Assembly (NCBI RefSeq): GCF_017498085.1
Contig: NZ_JAGBKM010000001.1
Location: 114,971 to 178,970, forward strand
Direction of reading: 5' to 3'
Origin: Psychrobacter coccoides
GTDB lineage: Bacteria; Pseudomonadota; Gammaproteobacteria; Pseudomonadales; Moraxellaceae
DNA length: 64,000 bases
Both the position numbers and the translations under genes were made by a program. A model generated the notes under the pieces. That model was not told the DNA's origin and ran no database searches. It saw nothing but the letters and a program-made list of their open reading frames with translations. Position 1 is the stretch's first letter. Each line of letters opens with the position of its first letter. Of this stretch, positions 28,213 through 38,082 are shown piece after piece.

Positions 28213-29439
28213 ATGACCGTTACCCATGTCCCAATCATCACATCGTTACTTGATAACGATCTTTATAAATTCACCATGCTACAAGCCATGCTACATCAGT
28301 TTCCACAAACGCATGGGGTTTATCGTTTTCGTTGTCGTAATAATGAAGATACTGCTTATCCACTAGCTGATATTAAAGCGGCGCTAGAGTGGCAGTTAGA
28401 CCGCTTATGTGAGCTGCGTTTTACAGCAGATGAGTTGGAGTATTTACGTGGTTTGCGCTTTATGCGCTCAGATTTTGTAGATTATTTAGAGCTGTTTCAG
28501 CTCAAACGCCGCTTTATTACCGTCAGTACCGATATAAAAGGTCGATTGTTTATCGATATTGAAGGGCCGATGATACAAGCGATGTTCTTTGAAGTGTTTG
28601 TCTTAGCGATTGTTAATGAGCTTTATTTCCAAGCGTTATCAGATTCCAGTGTGCTTGCAGAAGGGCAGCGCAGACTGGACGCCAAAGTGGCTTTGTTGCA
28701 TCATTATGCAGAAGCGCAAAGCACATACACGTACGATACGCCACCGTTTATCGTTGCAGATTTTGGTACCCGTCGACGCTTTAGTAAGGCGTGGCAGGCC
28801 CATGTGGTAGACACCTTGCATGCAGCGCAACCAAGTATCGTGGGCGGTACGTCCAATGTGTTTTTGGCAAAAGAGCTGGGCATGACCCCAATCGGCACGA
28901 TGGCACACGAGTTTATGCAGGCGTTTCAGGCATTGGATGTGCGTCTACGTGATTCACAAAAAGCAGCGCTTGAGGCATGGGTACATGAATACCGTGGCGA
29001 TTTGGGCATTGCGCTGACTGATGTGGTTGGGATGGATGCGTTTTTAAGAGATTTTGATTTGTATTTTGCCAAGCTGTTTGATGGTCTGCGTCATGATAGC
29101 GGCGACCCTTATGCATGGGGTGATAAAGCCATCGCTCATTATAAAAAGCTAAAGATAGACCCCAAGAGCAAGATTTTAACCTTTAGTGATGGTCTAGATT
29201 TAGACAAGGCGTGGGAGCTGCATCAATACTTTAAGGATCGTATCAAAACCAGCTTTGGTATCGGTACTAACCTCACCAATGATATGGGTATCACTCCGAT
29301 CAACATCGTCCTCAAACTGGTCGAATGCAATGGGCAGCCAGTCGCTAAACTCTCTGACAGCCCGGGCAAAACCATGATAAACAATGACACTTATCTGGCC
29401 TATCTGCGGCAAGTGTTTGAGGTTGATGAGCCAGAGTAA
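28213..29439 (+). CDS. pncB: nicotinate phosphoribosyltransferase
   Basis: A 408-residue enzyme of NAD salvage, making nicotinate mononucleotide from nicotinate and PRPP with ATP hydrolysis. Family marks are the N-terminal [36 protein letters not shown], and [12 protein letters not shown] followed by [12 protein letters not shown] and [10 protein letters not shown]. The length matches E. coli PncB (400). AAGG precedes the ATG with suitable spacing. It ends seven bases from the stop of convergent xseB, with no terminator in between. Confidence 0.96.
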   Translation: MTVTHVPIITSLLDNDLYKFTMLQAMLHQFPQTHGVYRFRCRNNEDTAYPLADIKAALEWQLDRLCELRFTADELEYLRGLRFMRSDFVDYLELFQLKRRFITVSTDIKGRLFIDIEGPMIQAMFFEVFVLAIVNELYFQALSDSSVLAEGQRRLDAKVALLHHYAEAQSTYTYDTPPFIVADFGTRRRFSKAWQAHVVDTLHAAQPSIVGGTSNVFLAKELGMTPIGTMAHEFMQAFQALDVRLRDSQKAALEAWVHEYRGDLGIALTDVVGMDAFLRDFDLYFAKLFDGLRHDSGDPYAWGDKAIAHYKKLKIDPKSKILTFSDGLDLDKAWELHQYFKDRIKTSFGIGTNLTNDMGITPINIVLKLVECNGQPVAKLSDSPGKTMINNDTYLAYLRQVFEVDEPE

Positions 29440-29446
29440 TCGAGGT

Positions 29447-29689
29447 TTAACTGTCAGTGCTACTAGACGTCTCTTCAGCGAAAGCTGCGTCTAGCGCCTC
29501 TTGTACCGCATTGATACGAGCTTCGCAGACACGGTAAGCGCTGATAGACTCTTCCACCGTGGTCATTAGGTTGTCAATATCTGGTTCATCTTGCTGTTGT
29601 AGCTCAGCGGCATTGGTCTTTAAAATATTGTAAGCGGCCTTAAAGGTTTTTGGGGCGGCTTTTTTGCGTCGGCGAGTAGAGGTGGTCAT
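29447..29689 (-). CDS. xseB: exodeoxyribonuclease VII small subunit
   Basis: An 80-residue protein beginning with a basic RRRKK stretch, then helical sequence with LMTTVEESISAYRVCEARINAVQEAL, which fits the coiled-coil core of XseB. Several small subunits bind each XseA in the single-strand exonuclease. TAGGA precedes the ATG. It lies 62 bases downstream of xseA in the same direction, so the two probably form an operon. Confidence 0.88.
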   Translation of the reverse strand: MTTSTRRRKKAAPKTFKAAYNILKTNAAELQQQDEPDIDNLMTTVEESISAYRVCEARINAVQEALDAAFAEETSSSTDS

Positions 29690-29751
29690 AATATTTCCTA
29701 ATGTTCAAATATAAGATTAAAAAAAGCAGATAAAAGTTACCAAAATTCGAT

Positions 29752-31302
29752 TTATGATTCGGTTAGTGTGTCAGTAGATTCTGTCATCTTGTTGTCAGTG
29801 TTAATATCAACAACTTGTGCTGTTGCTTTACCGTCTTTTAAAACAATATGAATGGTCTGCTCAGGATAAAGCTGCATACTGCTGGTCAGTATCTGCTTAT
29901 CTTTAGCATCCGTCAGCATGGTATAGCCTTGCTTGAGTATTCGGGACGGTCGATGTAAAAGCACGATATCACGCAGGTACTCACTGTCACGTTTGGCTTG
30001 TATGACTTGCTGCTGAGCGCTTTGTAGGACGGATTGTTGATGGTTTTGACTATATGTAGCAGCCAAGGCTAGGTGTTTATAAGCAGATGTTTGGGTTTGT
30101 GTGCGCAGCTCATTTGCGCGTCTGGCTGCTTGCTTGACTTGGCGTTGGGCGCTTTGTCGAATGTTTTGCCAGGCATAATCACTGTCTTTTTGTAATGCGG
30201 TGAGCTGACCGATGGTTTGCGACTGGATTTGGCTTAATTGCCAAGATGCTTGTTGCTGCGCTGTATTCAGCTGCTGCTTGGCGGCATGTTTAATTTGCGC
30301 TTGATACTGTAGCGTTTGCATGACCAGCTGTGCCAAATGACTACTGATGGCAGCGATGACCTTTGACGGGGTATCAAAGCTGGTATGCGCCACTTCATCT
30401 AAAATAACCTTGTCTCGCTCATGACCGATACCGACCCAGACAGGGATAGGCTGCTCTGCGACCAGTGCTGCAAGCTCGTAGTCGTTGAGATAGGCCAGAT
30501 CACCAACAGCGCCGCCGCCACGAATAATGACTAATAGGTCTGGCAGGCGCTGATAGGTATCATAAAACTGCTGCTGGGCGCTGACGATGGCTTGGCGTAT
30601 CTCCGCTGGTGCATGATTGCCCTGAAAGGTGGCATGATGGTAATGAAACTGACAAGCTTTGGTACTCGCTAAGCGGTCTGCGTCGGCTTGAAAATCGCCC
30701 AATCCGGCAGCTTTTTCGGGGGCGATGACCAGCACATGCTCGATATCAAATGGCGTCGGCAGCTGTTGATTCAGATGTAATAGTCCTTCCCCCGTCAAGC
30801 GGTCGACCATCTCGGCGTATTGCCGTGCCAAGTCGCCCAATGTATAGCTGGGATCAATATCTTCAATAGTGAGAGAGAAGCCGTATTGCGCATGAAAACC
30901 TGCTGATACTTTGAGCAAAACCGTTAAATCACGCTCCAAAGGCATACCCGTCGCACGCTCAAACTTAGCCAGTACGCGGGCGGCTTTAAAGCGCCAAAGG
31001 TTGCCCCGGCAGCTGGCCACGACCTTGCCATCATCGTCTTTTTCTGCCAACTCAAAGTAATAATGACCGCCTTTGCTCGATAAATTACGAATCTCCGCTT
31101 TCACCCAGACACGGTGATTGAAGGTTTGTTTGATCACCATCTCCACCGCTGACAAATAGTCACTTAAACGCAGAACGGTATCTTCCAAGTTGACTTCTAA
31201 GCTGTTTTCTTGCTCAGCAAGCTCAGCCTCTAGAGTCGCTAAATCCTTAGCAGGCACCAAGGGCTTGGCTTGTTTGGTATTGGAAAGATTGGGTTTGCGC
31301 AT
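29752..31302 (-). CDS. xseA: exodeoxyribonuclease VII large subunit
   Basis: A 516-residue catalytic subunit degrading single-stranded DNA to oligonucleotides. An N-terminal OB-fold (about residues 40-140) includes VWVKAEIRNLSSKGGHYYF. The catalytic region holds VLVIAPEKAAGLGDF, LLVIIRGGGAVGDL and VWVGIGHERDKVILDEVAHTS with the family's conserved Asp/His/Arg residues. A long Gln/Ala-rich coiled coil (about 320-440) follows, then a C-terminal RILKQGYTML segment. It is ~60 residues longer than E. coli XseA because of an N-terminal lead. It is followed by xseB. Confidence 0.95.
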   Translation of the reverse strand: MRKPNLSNTKQAKPLVPAKDLATLEAELAEQENSLEVNLEDTVLRLSDYLSAVEMVIKQTFNHRVWVKAEIRNLSSKGGHYYFELAEKDDDGKVVASCRGNLWRFKAARVLAKFERATGMPLERDLTVLLKVSAGFHAQYGFSLTIEDIDPSYTLGDLARQYAEMVDRLTGEGLLHLNQQLPTPFDIEHVLVIAPEKAAGLGDFQADADRLASTKACQFHYHHATFQGNHAPAEIRQAIVSAQQQFYDTYQRLPDLLVIIRGGGAVGDLAYLNDYELAALVAEQPIPVWVGIGHERDKVILDEVAHTSFDTPSKVIAAISSHLAQLVMQTLQYQAQIKHAAKQQLNTAQQQASWQLSQIQSQTIGQLTALQKDSDYAWQNIRQSAQRQVKQAARRANELRTQTQTSAYKHLALAATYSQNHQQSVLQSAQQQVIQAKRDSEYLRDIVLLHRPSRILKQGYTMLTDAKDKQILTSSMQLYPEQTIHIVLKDGKATAQVVDINTDNKMTESTDTLTES

Positions 31303-31421
31303 AATATGAGACCTGAAGTAATTGGGACTTGCAGATTGACTGGGGGGTGTTCAGTATTGGATAGGACAGTTTATCGTAAAAGCACTCATACAAAAAGAGA
31401 AGCCCTTAAGCATTCTTAGTG

Positions 31422-31790
31422 TTATTGGCAACAGAAGTTAATCGTATACTCATAATCATCGCTACGTGACAAGTCTGGTGAGCCTGTACCAAAAATAGAG
31501 CCGATAACCGCACCGGCTTGGCCAACCATGCGTCCAGTACGCTCATCTAAAATACCATTGTAGACGACTTTATCATCAACGATAATCACTTGCTTGTTGC
31601 GGCATGTTTTTTGCGCGCTATTTATTGCGTTTTGTTGTGCCTTCACTTTGGTTTCTGCGATACCAGTCGTCTCATAGATAGAGTTCTCACGCTGGATGAC
31701 AGGTGAGGATGGGGTGCTTTGGCAAGCGCTCAAGGCGAGAGCGGCAGCCAAGGGAACACTTAAAGCAGCAATGTTATTAAAAGTAGTCAT
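31422..31790 (-). CDS. putative lipoprotein, 122 residues
   Basis: A short hydrophobic leader ends in the lipobox LALSAC, making Cys 23 the likely lipidated residue. The mature part has an ETKVKAQQNAINSAQKTC helix, a glycine-rich QAGAVIGSIFGTG stretch and an FCCQ terminus, giving four further Cys. TAGGA precedes the ATG. No characterised family was recognised. It is minus strand upstream of xseA, but ~120 bases separate them. Confidence 0.7.
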   Translation of the reverse strand: MTTFNNIAALSVPLAAALALSACQSTPSSPVIQRENSIYETTGIAETKVKAQQNAINSAQKTCRNKQVIIVDDKVVYNGILDERTGRMVGQAGAVIGSIFGTGSPDLSRSDDYEYTINFCCQ

Positions 31791-32029
31791 AAATCATTCC
31801 TAGTAATTATCAGTTTAAAAGCGCTTAAATAAGCAGTATGAATTTATCTTATCTGCATCTTACCTGTCTAGGCCATTATTGTGTGTAGTGTTGCCCTGGT
31901 TTTTTGCGGAGACTCTATAATAATAAACAATATGATATAGCAAGCAACATGCCAGTACAGCAAATGACTTGAAATATAAACCATATCTAGGATAATTGAG
32001 GCATTCATTCTTAACCAATAAGTAGAGCT

Positions 32030-32683
32030 ATGCAATTAATTCCTGCCCCTGCTGGCGTGCTCGAAGTCGATGCACTTTGGCAAAATGATGACCCACGTGA
32101 TCCAAATACCGATACTGTGGCTTTGCTTTGTCATCCCAATCCATTATTTGAAGGGACGATGAATAATAAAGTGGTCACCACGATGTACCGTTTTGCCCGT
32201 GACAATGGGATGCATGTGGTACGTTTTAACTTTCGCGGCGTGGGTCAGTCAACTGGCGAGCATGATTATGCTGATGGTGAAGTCGTCGATGCCATGACCG
32301 TGCTACAATGGATTGCAGAGCAAACTGGGGCACGCAAACTGTGGTTAGGTGGTTTTTCATTTGGGGGGTACGTGATCGCACGTGTCGCCGAGCAAGTACT
32401 TGATGCGGCGCATATATGGGATGTGAGTGATTTTGAAATTGCCAACATTGCGCTTATCGCTCCTTCTGTTGAAAAAAACGACAGCAGTGATTTGAGCTTA
32501 CCCGCTGACAAGACTTTTGAGATCTACGGCGATGCTGATGAAGTGATTGATCCTGCGGTCATGCAAGCATTTGCTGAGCGTTTGGGCATTGCCGTCAGCG
32601 TGGTCGAGGGCGCTGGGCACTTCTTTCATGGGCGCCTGTCTGAATTAAAAAAACTATTAGAACAGCATAGCCTTGACACGTAA
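32030..32683 (+). CDS. alpha/beta hydrolase, COG2945-like
   Basis: A 217-residue protein. It has CHPNPLFEGTMNNKVV near the N-terminus (oxyanion and HP motif), FNFRGVGQSTGEHD, the nucleophile elbow GFSFGGY (about residues 106-112), a DADEVIDP acid segment and a terminal GAGHFFHG His. This is the pattern of COG2945 dienelactone-hydrolase-like proteins of unknown substrate. There is no signal peptide. The start codon has only a weak GTAGAG ribosome site. It precedes zapE by 96 bases and may be co-transcribed. Confidence 0.8.
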   Translation: MQLIPAPAGVLEVDALWQNDDPRDPNTDTVALLCHPNPLFEGTMNNKVVTTMYRFARDNGMHVVRFNFRGVGQSTGEHDYADGEVVDAMTVLQWIAEQTGARKLWLGGFSFGGYVIARVAEQVLDAAHIWDVSDFEIANIALIAPSVEKNDSSDLSLPADKTFEIYGDADEVIDPAVMQAFAERLGIAVSVVEGAGHFFHGRLSELKKLLEQHSLDT

Positions 32684-32779
32684 GGCTGTCAGATACGCTT
32701 TAGTTATCATGTTTGATTGGGGTTTAACTGAAGGCGTGTTCACCGTAAACTGTGGTAACAATACAATTATCTTTATTTA

Positions 32780-33901
32780 ATGATGAGTCATATTATGAGT
32801 TTATCTCCATTGCAGCGTTACGAGCAGGCTATCAGTACCGATGAGTTTACTCGCGACGAGCAGCAATATCAGGCCATGAGCTATCTTGATGATCTGTATC
32901 ATCAGCTTAATAATAGCGCACCACAAAAAAAAGGCTTTTTTAGCTTTTTAAAATCCAAGCCTGCGGCGCCAAAAGGTCTATATATGTGGGGCGGGGTGGG
33001 ACGTGGTAAGACATGGATGATGGATATGTTCTATGATTCTTTGACCATAGAGCGCAAGATGCGTCAGCATTTTCATCATTTTATGCAGCGGGTACACAAA
33101 GAGCTGAATAATCTACAAGGTCAAAGCGACCCACTAGAAAAAGTCGCTGATATTATTCATAAAGAAGCGGTGGTCATCTGTTTTGATGAGTTTTTTGTCT
33201 CCAATGTCTCAGATGCTATGATTTTAGGAGACTTGTTTACCATGTTGTTTAGCCGAGGGGTTACCTTGGTTGCGACCTCTAACATTGAACCGTCAGGCCT
33301 CTATAAGGATGGTCTACACCGTGATCGGTTTTTACCGGCCATCGCTGAGGTTGAGCAGCACACCACGGTGATGAATATTGACTCCGGGATTGACTATAGA
33401 CTGCGAGTCTTGCAGCAAGCAGAGCTCTATGAATCCCCCTTGACTAAAGCCAACTACCATTGGCTTGCCAACCGTTTTGCCAGCTTATCTAATAATCAAA
33501 AAATCAGTAACGAGCCGATTGTTATCAATGGTCGTGAAATAAAAGTAAATGCTCGTACCGAAGATATTTTATTCTGTGAGTTCCGTCATTTGTGCATGGA
33601 GCCACGCTCTGCTGCAGATTTTATTGAAATCGCCAAGCAGTTCAATACAGTGTTGATCAATTCAGTACCGGCATTAAGTGACGAGTTGCGAGACCCCACA
33701 CGCCGCTTTATCTATCTGGTGGATGAGTTTTATGATCGCCGTGTAAAGTTATTGGTACGAGCAGAGCAGCCTATTTTAGAGCTGTATCAGGGAGAGAAGC
33801 TTGCCTTTGAGATTGAGCGCACACGCTCGCGGCTACTTGAGATGCAATCAGAAGAATATCTGAAAATGGAACATCGTATAGAGGGCGCTGATGTCGCTTA
33901 G
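32780..33901 (+). CDS. zapE: cell division AFG1-like ATPase
   Basis: A 373-residue P-loop ATPase with Walker A GGVGRGKT (about residues 70-77), Walker B ICFDEFFVSN, and the AFG1-family segments MFYDSL, FHHFMQRVH, VATSNIEPSGLYKDGL and RRFIYLVDEFYDR. ZapE binds the division ring in E. coli under stress. Three nearby ATGs (32780, 32783, 32795) leave the exact start open. A polar GFFSFLKSKPAAPK insert before the P-loop is longer than in E. coli. Confidence 0.9.
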   Translation: MMSHIMSLSPLQRYEQAISTDEFTRDEQQYQAMSYLDDLYHQLNNSAPQKKGFFSFLKSKPAAPKGLYMWGGVGRGKTWMMDMFYDSLTIERKMRQHFHHFMQRVHKELNNLQGQSDPLEKVADIIHKEAVVICFDEFFVSNVSDAMILGDLFTMLFSRGVTLVATSNIEPSGLYKDGLHRDRFLPAIAEVEQHTTVMNIDSGIDYRLRVLQQAELYESPLTKANYHWLANRFASLSNNQKISNEPIVINGREIKVNARTEDILFCEFRHLCMEPRSAADFIEIAKQFNTVLINSVPALSDELRDPTRRFIYLVDEFYDRRVKLLVRAEQPILELYQGEKLAFEIERTRSRLLEMQSEEYLKMEHRIEGADVA

Positions 33902-34054
33902 TGACTGTCAATCAGGACTTTTGAATGAAAGGCTTTGAAGGCGCTCTTGTGCTTACCTACAAAAAAGCGCCCAGTTTTAAAAATATGGCAGTTTAATCGG
34001 TTTTATTTATCAAGTGCCCTAGGGATTAACTATTATAATAAATAAGGAGCAATC

Positions 34055-34720
34055 ATGAGTACTGCTAAACAAGCTGACTTGGATAAAAGCAAAAATCAGT
34101 CGTCAAGTTCGGTAGAGGATGGCGTAACGACCAATACCCAAGTGACAGATGAACAGATAATTAACTGGATTAAATCAAGACGCAGCATTGGTAACTTAAC
34201 CATTCCTGCACCCTCTGAAGAACAAATAACAGCAGCGATTGATTGTGCTGTGACGGCTCCTGACCATAAAAAGCTACAGCCATGGCGCTTTATTGTCACT
34301 CAAGGCAATGCTCGTCATGAACTTGGCCGTGCGCTTTTGACAGCGGCGCAAGAAAAAGCCGCCCGAGAAGGGGAGGTGCTGTCTGATAAAGATCAGCAAA
34401 AAACATATAACATGCCGTTGCGTGCGCCTGTAATTATTACGGTAGTCACTCGTATGCAACAACACAAAAAAGTACCACATTTTGAACAACTGCTCAGTAC
34501 AGGTGCTGCAGTACAAAACTTAATTTTGGCCCTAAAAGCACAAGGGTTTAGCACGGTGTGGCGTACTGGACTGCTTTGTAATGAACCAGCAGTCAAAGCC
34601 TATTTTGATGCTGGTATAGATGATTATGTCAGTGCTTTTGTTTATACTGGTTCCAGTCATTGCGACATGCCAACCCGCAAGCCCATTGATCTTGAGCCGC
34701 TGTTGCGTTTTGAATCATAA
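34055..34720 (+). CDS. nitroreductase-family flavoprotein (YdjA-like)
   Basis: A 221-residue protein. After a polar ~30-residue lead come IKSRRSIGNLT, the FMN-contact APDHKKLQPWRFIV, a TGAAVQNLILALKAQGF helix and VWRTG. The APDHxxLxPWRF form is typical of the small YdjA branch, which uses FMN and NAD(P)H on poorly defined substrates. AAGGAG precedes the ATG with eight-base spacing. It is followed by gpsA after 90 bases. Confidence 0.82.
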   Translation: MSTAKQADLDKSKNQSSSSVEDGVTTNTQVTDEQIINWIKSRRSIGNLTIPAPSEEQITAAIDCAVTAPDHKKLQPWRFIVTQGNARHELGRALLTAAQEKAAREGEVLSDKDQQKTYNMPLRAPVIITVVTRMQQHKKVPHFEQLLSTGAAVQNLILALKAQGFSTVWRTGLLCNEPAVKAYFDAGIDDYVSAFVYTGSSHCDMPTRKPIDLEPLLRFES

Positions 34721-34810
34721 ACAGCTGCTATACTTTTATACAGACTACAGGCCATGCAGATAGTACAGGCTGCAGCAATTTAACAAGCCGACTGATACGG
34801 ATATTTAAAT

Positions 34811-36142
34811 ATGACAAGCGCAAATAAAGACAATACTGCTAATCACTCGACTGGCGATTTTACTGATAAAACCACAGCTCAAACCGAGCACAAGCCTGAT
34901 ATCAGTAACAACGAAAAGCCAAGCGGTCTGTTGGCAGGTATTATTGAGCGTGCTACCAAGTCAGGTGTTGGGCGTCGAAAGCTGGACCCCAGTATCGTCG
35001 AATCAGACGTCGAAAAAAACATGCAAAAAATCCGTGACAACCCAACCAAGCTGCGTTTGGCTTTTTTGGGTGGTGGTAGCTTTGGAACCGCTATGGCAAA
35101 CTTAGCGGCTCGCAACGGCTGTGATGTCACACTGTGGGTGCGCAATAAGCGAACCGTAAAGGCGATGACCAAGACCCAAACCAACAAAAAATACCTACCT
35201 GGCTACAAGTTAGATGATCGCCTCAAATACAGCCATGACTTAGCAGCAACGGTCAAAAACAAAGACATTATCTTTTTGGCTGTGCCAAGCTCGGCTTTTC
35301 GAGAAACTCTCAAAAACATTGCGCCCTTTATCACGGGACAGTCGGTGGTGTCATTGACCAAAGGTATGGAAAAAGACACCTTTGCTTTGATGAGTGATAT
35401 CATCAAAGACGAGCTGCCAGAGGTCAATTTTGGCGTAATGTCAGGGCCAAATCTCGCCATCGAGATTATGAAAAACATGCCCTCAGCGACGGTCATTGCT
35501 AGTGATTCAGAGCCGCTACGCCATGCTGTACAAGCTGCGCTACACAGTGCTTTTTTTCGAGTGTTTGCCAGCGACGATGTCAAAGGGGTTGAGCTTGGTG
35601 GTGCACTCAAAAACATTTATGCAATTGCTATGGGTATGGCAGCGGCCTATGATGTCGGCGAAAACACCAAAGCCATGCTACTCACTCGTGCATTGGCTGA
35701 AATGAGCCGATTTGGGGTGGAGACAGGGGCGAACCCACTGACCTTCCTAGGACTGTCTGGGGTAGGTGACTTATACGCTACTTGTAGCTCAGAGCTAAGT
35801 CGCAACTTTCGTATCGGCAATATGCTAGGCAGTGGGATGAGTATCGATGCTGCTGTCAAGAAGCTTGGTCAAACCGCTGAAGGGGTTAATACCATTCAGC
35901 AGGTACACGAAAAAGCGACCAAAGAAGGTATTTATATGCCTATCACACACGCATTATATGCTGTCATTTATGAAGATAAAGCGGCATTAGGTGTGGCGCT
36001 GCATTTAATGGAAGCCGGCTTTCGTAGCGATGTAGAGTTTGTCATGCCGCATGACCATAGCAATGCTGAATTGACAGCACAAATCCAAGCGGCAACCAGT
36101 GATACGGATGATGACAACGCAACCAAAGGTAGCGGCGAATAG
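34811..36142 (+). CDS. gpsA: glycerol-3-phosphate dehydrogenase [NAD(P)+]
   Basis: A 443-residue protein making sn-glycerol 3-phosphate for phospholipids. The Rossmann motif LGGGSFGTAMA starts near residue 86. SLTKGMEKD, MSGPNLAIEI, GALKNIYAIAMG with the catalytic Lys, and the substrate-binding LSGVGDLYATCSSELSRN are all present. The conserved enzyme is ~340 residues, so there is a ~80-residue extra polar N-terminal region (Thr/Asn/Lys-rich, then RATKSGVGRRKLDPS). No better internal start with a ribosome site was seen. sixA and gspL follow in the same direction. Confidence 0.94.
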   Translation: MTSANKDNTANHSTGDFTDKTTAQTEHKPDISNNEKPSGLLAGIIERATKSGVGRRKLDPSIVESDVEKNMQKIRDNPTKLRLAFLGGGSFGTAMANLAARNGCDVTLWVRNKRTVKAMTKTQTNKKYLPGYKLDDRLKYSHDLAATVKNKDIIFLAVPSSAFRETLKNIAPFITGQSVVSLTKGMEKDTFALMSDIIKDELPEVNFGVMSGPNLAIEIMKNMPSATVIASDSEPLRHAVQAALHSAFFRVFASDDVKGVELGGALKNIYAIAMGMAAAYDVGENTKAMLLTRALAEMSRFGVETGANPLTFLGLSGVGDLYATCSSELSRNFRIGNMLGSGMSIDAAVKKLGQTAEGVNTIQQVHEKATKEGIYMPITHALYAVIYEDKAALGVALHLMEAGFRSDVEFVMPHDHSNAELTAQIQAATSDTDDDNATKGSGE

Positions 36143-36219
36143 AACTGAAGCGAAAAATAAAAACCAACCCAGATAATTAGGTTAGAATAATAAAACTGGG
36201 TCGAGAAAGGCGATAAAAG

Positions 36220-36681
36220 ATGATAAAAATAATATTGATGCGTCATGGGCAGGCAAAGGATGCGATCGGTCCAGACAGCGCACGCCAATTAACAGACTAC
36301 GGAAAGCAGCAAGCGATACAAACAGCAGAGTATATCACTGAGCATTATTCACCAGATCAGTTTGTGGTCAGTCCTTATGATAGGGCGCAGCAAACGTTAG
36401 CAGAGCTAAGCTTGCGAGCGCCTACGGTGCCAGTACAGGTGCAGAATAACATCACACCCTCTGACGATGCCCGCACAGCCTTGATTGATCTTGGCCATAT
36501 CGAAGCGGACTGTATGGTCGTAGTCTGTCACATGTCTATCATTGCCTATCTTGCCAGCTTGCTTACGGGCGATAGCCCTGAATCGTTCGCTTTGGCAGAA
36601 GCTCGAGTGTTTGAAATGGAGTTTGTCATGGCCAGTATGGCGACTGAAATTGATCGTTTTGTACCAAAGCAGCCATTTTGA
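36220..36681 (+). CDS. sixA: phosphohistidine phosphatase SixA
   Basis: A 153-residue histidine phosphatase of the phosphoglycerate-mutase-like fold. The RHG motif with the phospho-accepting His is at residues 8-10 (LMRHGQA). SPYDRAQQT supplies the second Arg, and VVCHMS the second His. SixA removes phosphate from HPt domains and from the nitrogen phosphotransferase protein NPr. Its position between gpsA and the gsp genes fits a compact same-strand cluster. Confidence 0.9.
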   Translation: MIKIILMRHGQAKDAIGPDSARQLTDYGKQQAIQTAEYITEHYSPDQFVVSPYDRAQQTLAELSLRAPTVPVQVQNNITPSDDARTALIDLGHIEADCMVVVCHMSIIAYLASLLTGDSPESFALAEARVFEMEFVMASMATEIDRFVPKQPF

Positions 36682-36728
36682 TACCGGATAGGCTAATTTT
36701 ATGATTCAGTTAAGTAAGGACACCTTGG

Positions 36729-38000
36729 GTGCTACATGTTTGGTTAAGAGCGCAGCATAGTCCACTTGCCGTCTGGCATGATGAGACAAAAAACTGGCAG
36801 TCTATCGACGGTTGGCAGCAGCTTTATGACACTTATCATAAAAGCAAAAGCAGTCATCACTCTCTTTATTTGTACGTGCCTTCTAGTCAGCTATTGCATG
36901 TAGAGACTGAGCTTAGTAACGCCCAACTCAAACAGCTGGGTAGTACAGGTAAGCAGTATTTATTTGAAGAAACCTCACTAACAGCGGTTGATAAGCTAGA
37001 AGTGAGGCAGACCGGTCACGCTCATGTACAGCATCTATACGCACTGGCCCAGAGTGATATTGAGATATGGCAGCAGAGCGCAGCGTTAGTCGGTATGACT
37101 GTCAGTGCAGTAGTGCCGGATTTTTTGCTGTTGCCTGTTCCTGAACAAGCGGTTGCTCAGCAAGTGGTTCTATACCAGGATCACTACACTTTTTTATTGC
37201 GACAGTCGCAGCAGCAAGGCATGGCGGTAAACTATCTGCCCTTAATCCTTGAGCGCTTGCCTCATCTCAGTGAGGCAGTTACGCTTCCTGCTATCTTTGC
37301 ATCTGAGCACTCAGCCACCAGTCGGATTGACTTACAACAGCCGTCTGCGTATGAGCCTGAGCAGACACAAATTATATCAGAAACGGCGGCACTACTGGCA
37401 GAGCAGCAGGTGGTTCTGACGCCGCTTAAGGCGACTCCCACGCCCATTGATAGTCCTGAACGTCATCCATTAAACTTCTTTGTTAAAACCTCTGATGCGC
37501 AGCTGTCGCCTTATCTTCGTATGGCTATGGCGGTTGCATTGGCCGCACTGTTATTACAGGTTGCCGCTGATGGCCTACAGATCTATCGCTATAATAGTGC
37601 AGCAGCAGCCACAAAAGCCGCAGTGACCTCACAGTATCAAGCCTGGTTTCCCAATGAAACGCTCAATACCAGTCGCACTAAGTTACAAGTGCAGATGCAG
37701 CCTAAGCTGCAAAGTGCAAAAACCACATCAGCCTCGCATATGACGATGTTGGGGCAGATATCACCATTGATCAAACAGTCATCCTTGCATGCACAGGCAC
37801 TGGTTATGACGCCAGATATGCTGAGTTTTACTTTAATAGCACCCGATCGTAGTAGCCTAGATCAGTTTACCAGTACCTTGATGTCACAAGGAATAGCCGC
37901 CAACCTAGAACGTGTCAATAGTAGTGAGCAAGGGCAGTTTAGCGGGCAAGTCACGATCAAGGTTACTGATGATACCAGTATAAATCTTGCGGCTTCTTAA
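36729..38000 (+). CDS. gspL: type II secretion system protein L
   Basis: A 423-residue inner-membrane assembly protein. The GTG start at 36729 has AAGGA eight bases upstream. Residues ~1-240 form the cytoplasmic actin-like domain, with family-like segments SLYLYVPSSQLLHVE, YLFEE and VVPDFLLLP. One transmembrane segment (about 262-282, MAVALAALLLQVAADG) is followed by the periplasmic ferredoxin-like domain. GspL links the secretion ATPase GspE to GspM. gspM follows after 82 bases, but no other gsp genes are in the window, so the system is dispersed. Confidence 0.85.
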   Translation: MLHVWLRAQHSPLAVWHDETKNWQSIDGWQQLYDTYHKSKSSHHSLYLYVPSSQLLHVETELSNAQLKQLGSTGKQYLFEETSLTAVDKLEVRQTGHAHVQHLYALAQSDIEIWQQSAALVGMTVSAVVPDFLLLPVPEQAVAQQVVLYQDHYTFLLRQSQQQGMAVNYLPLILERLPHLSEAVTLPAIFASEHSATSRIDLQQPSAYEPEQTQIISETAALLAEQQVVLTPLKATPTPIDSPERHPLNFFVKTSDAQLSPYLRMAMAVALAALLLQVAADGLQIYRYNSAAAATKAAVTSQYQAWFPNETLNTSRTKLQVQMQPKLQSAKTTSASHMTMLGQISPLIKQSSLHAQALVMTPDMLSFTLIAPDRSSLDQFTSTLMSQGIAANLERVNSSEQGQFSGQVTIKVTDDTSINLAAS

Positions 38001-38082
38001 AAAACTCAAGAATCAATCTTCAAAGCCATAACCATTAGGGTTCATTGGTTTTATTTATACTCACTTTTAAGGCAGTTAAGTA

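Noticed and set aside
35203..35616. 137-codon minus-strand frame opposite gpsA
   Set aside because: Antisense shadow within conserved gpsA sequence.
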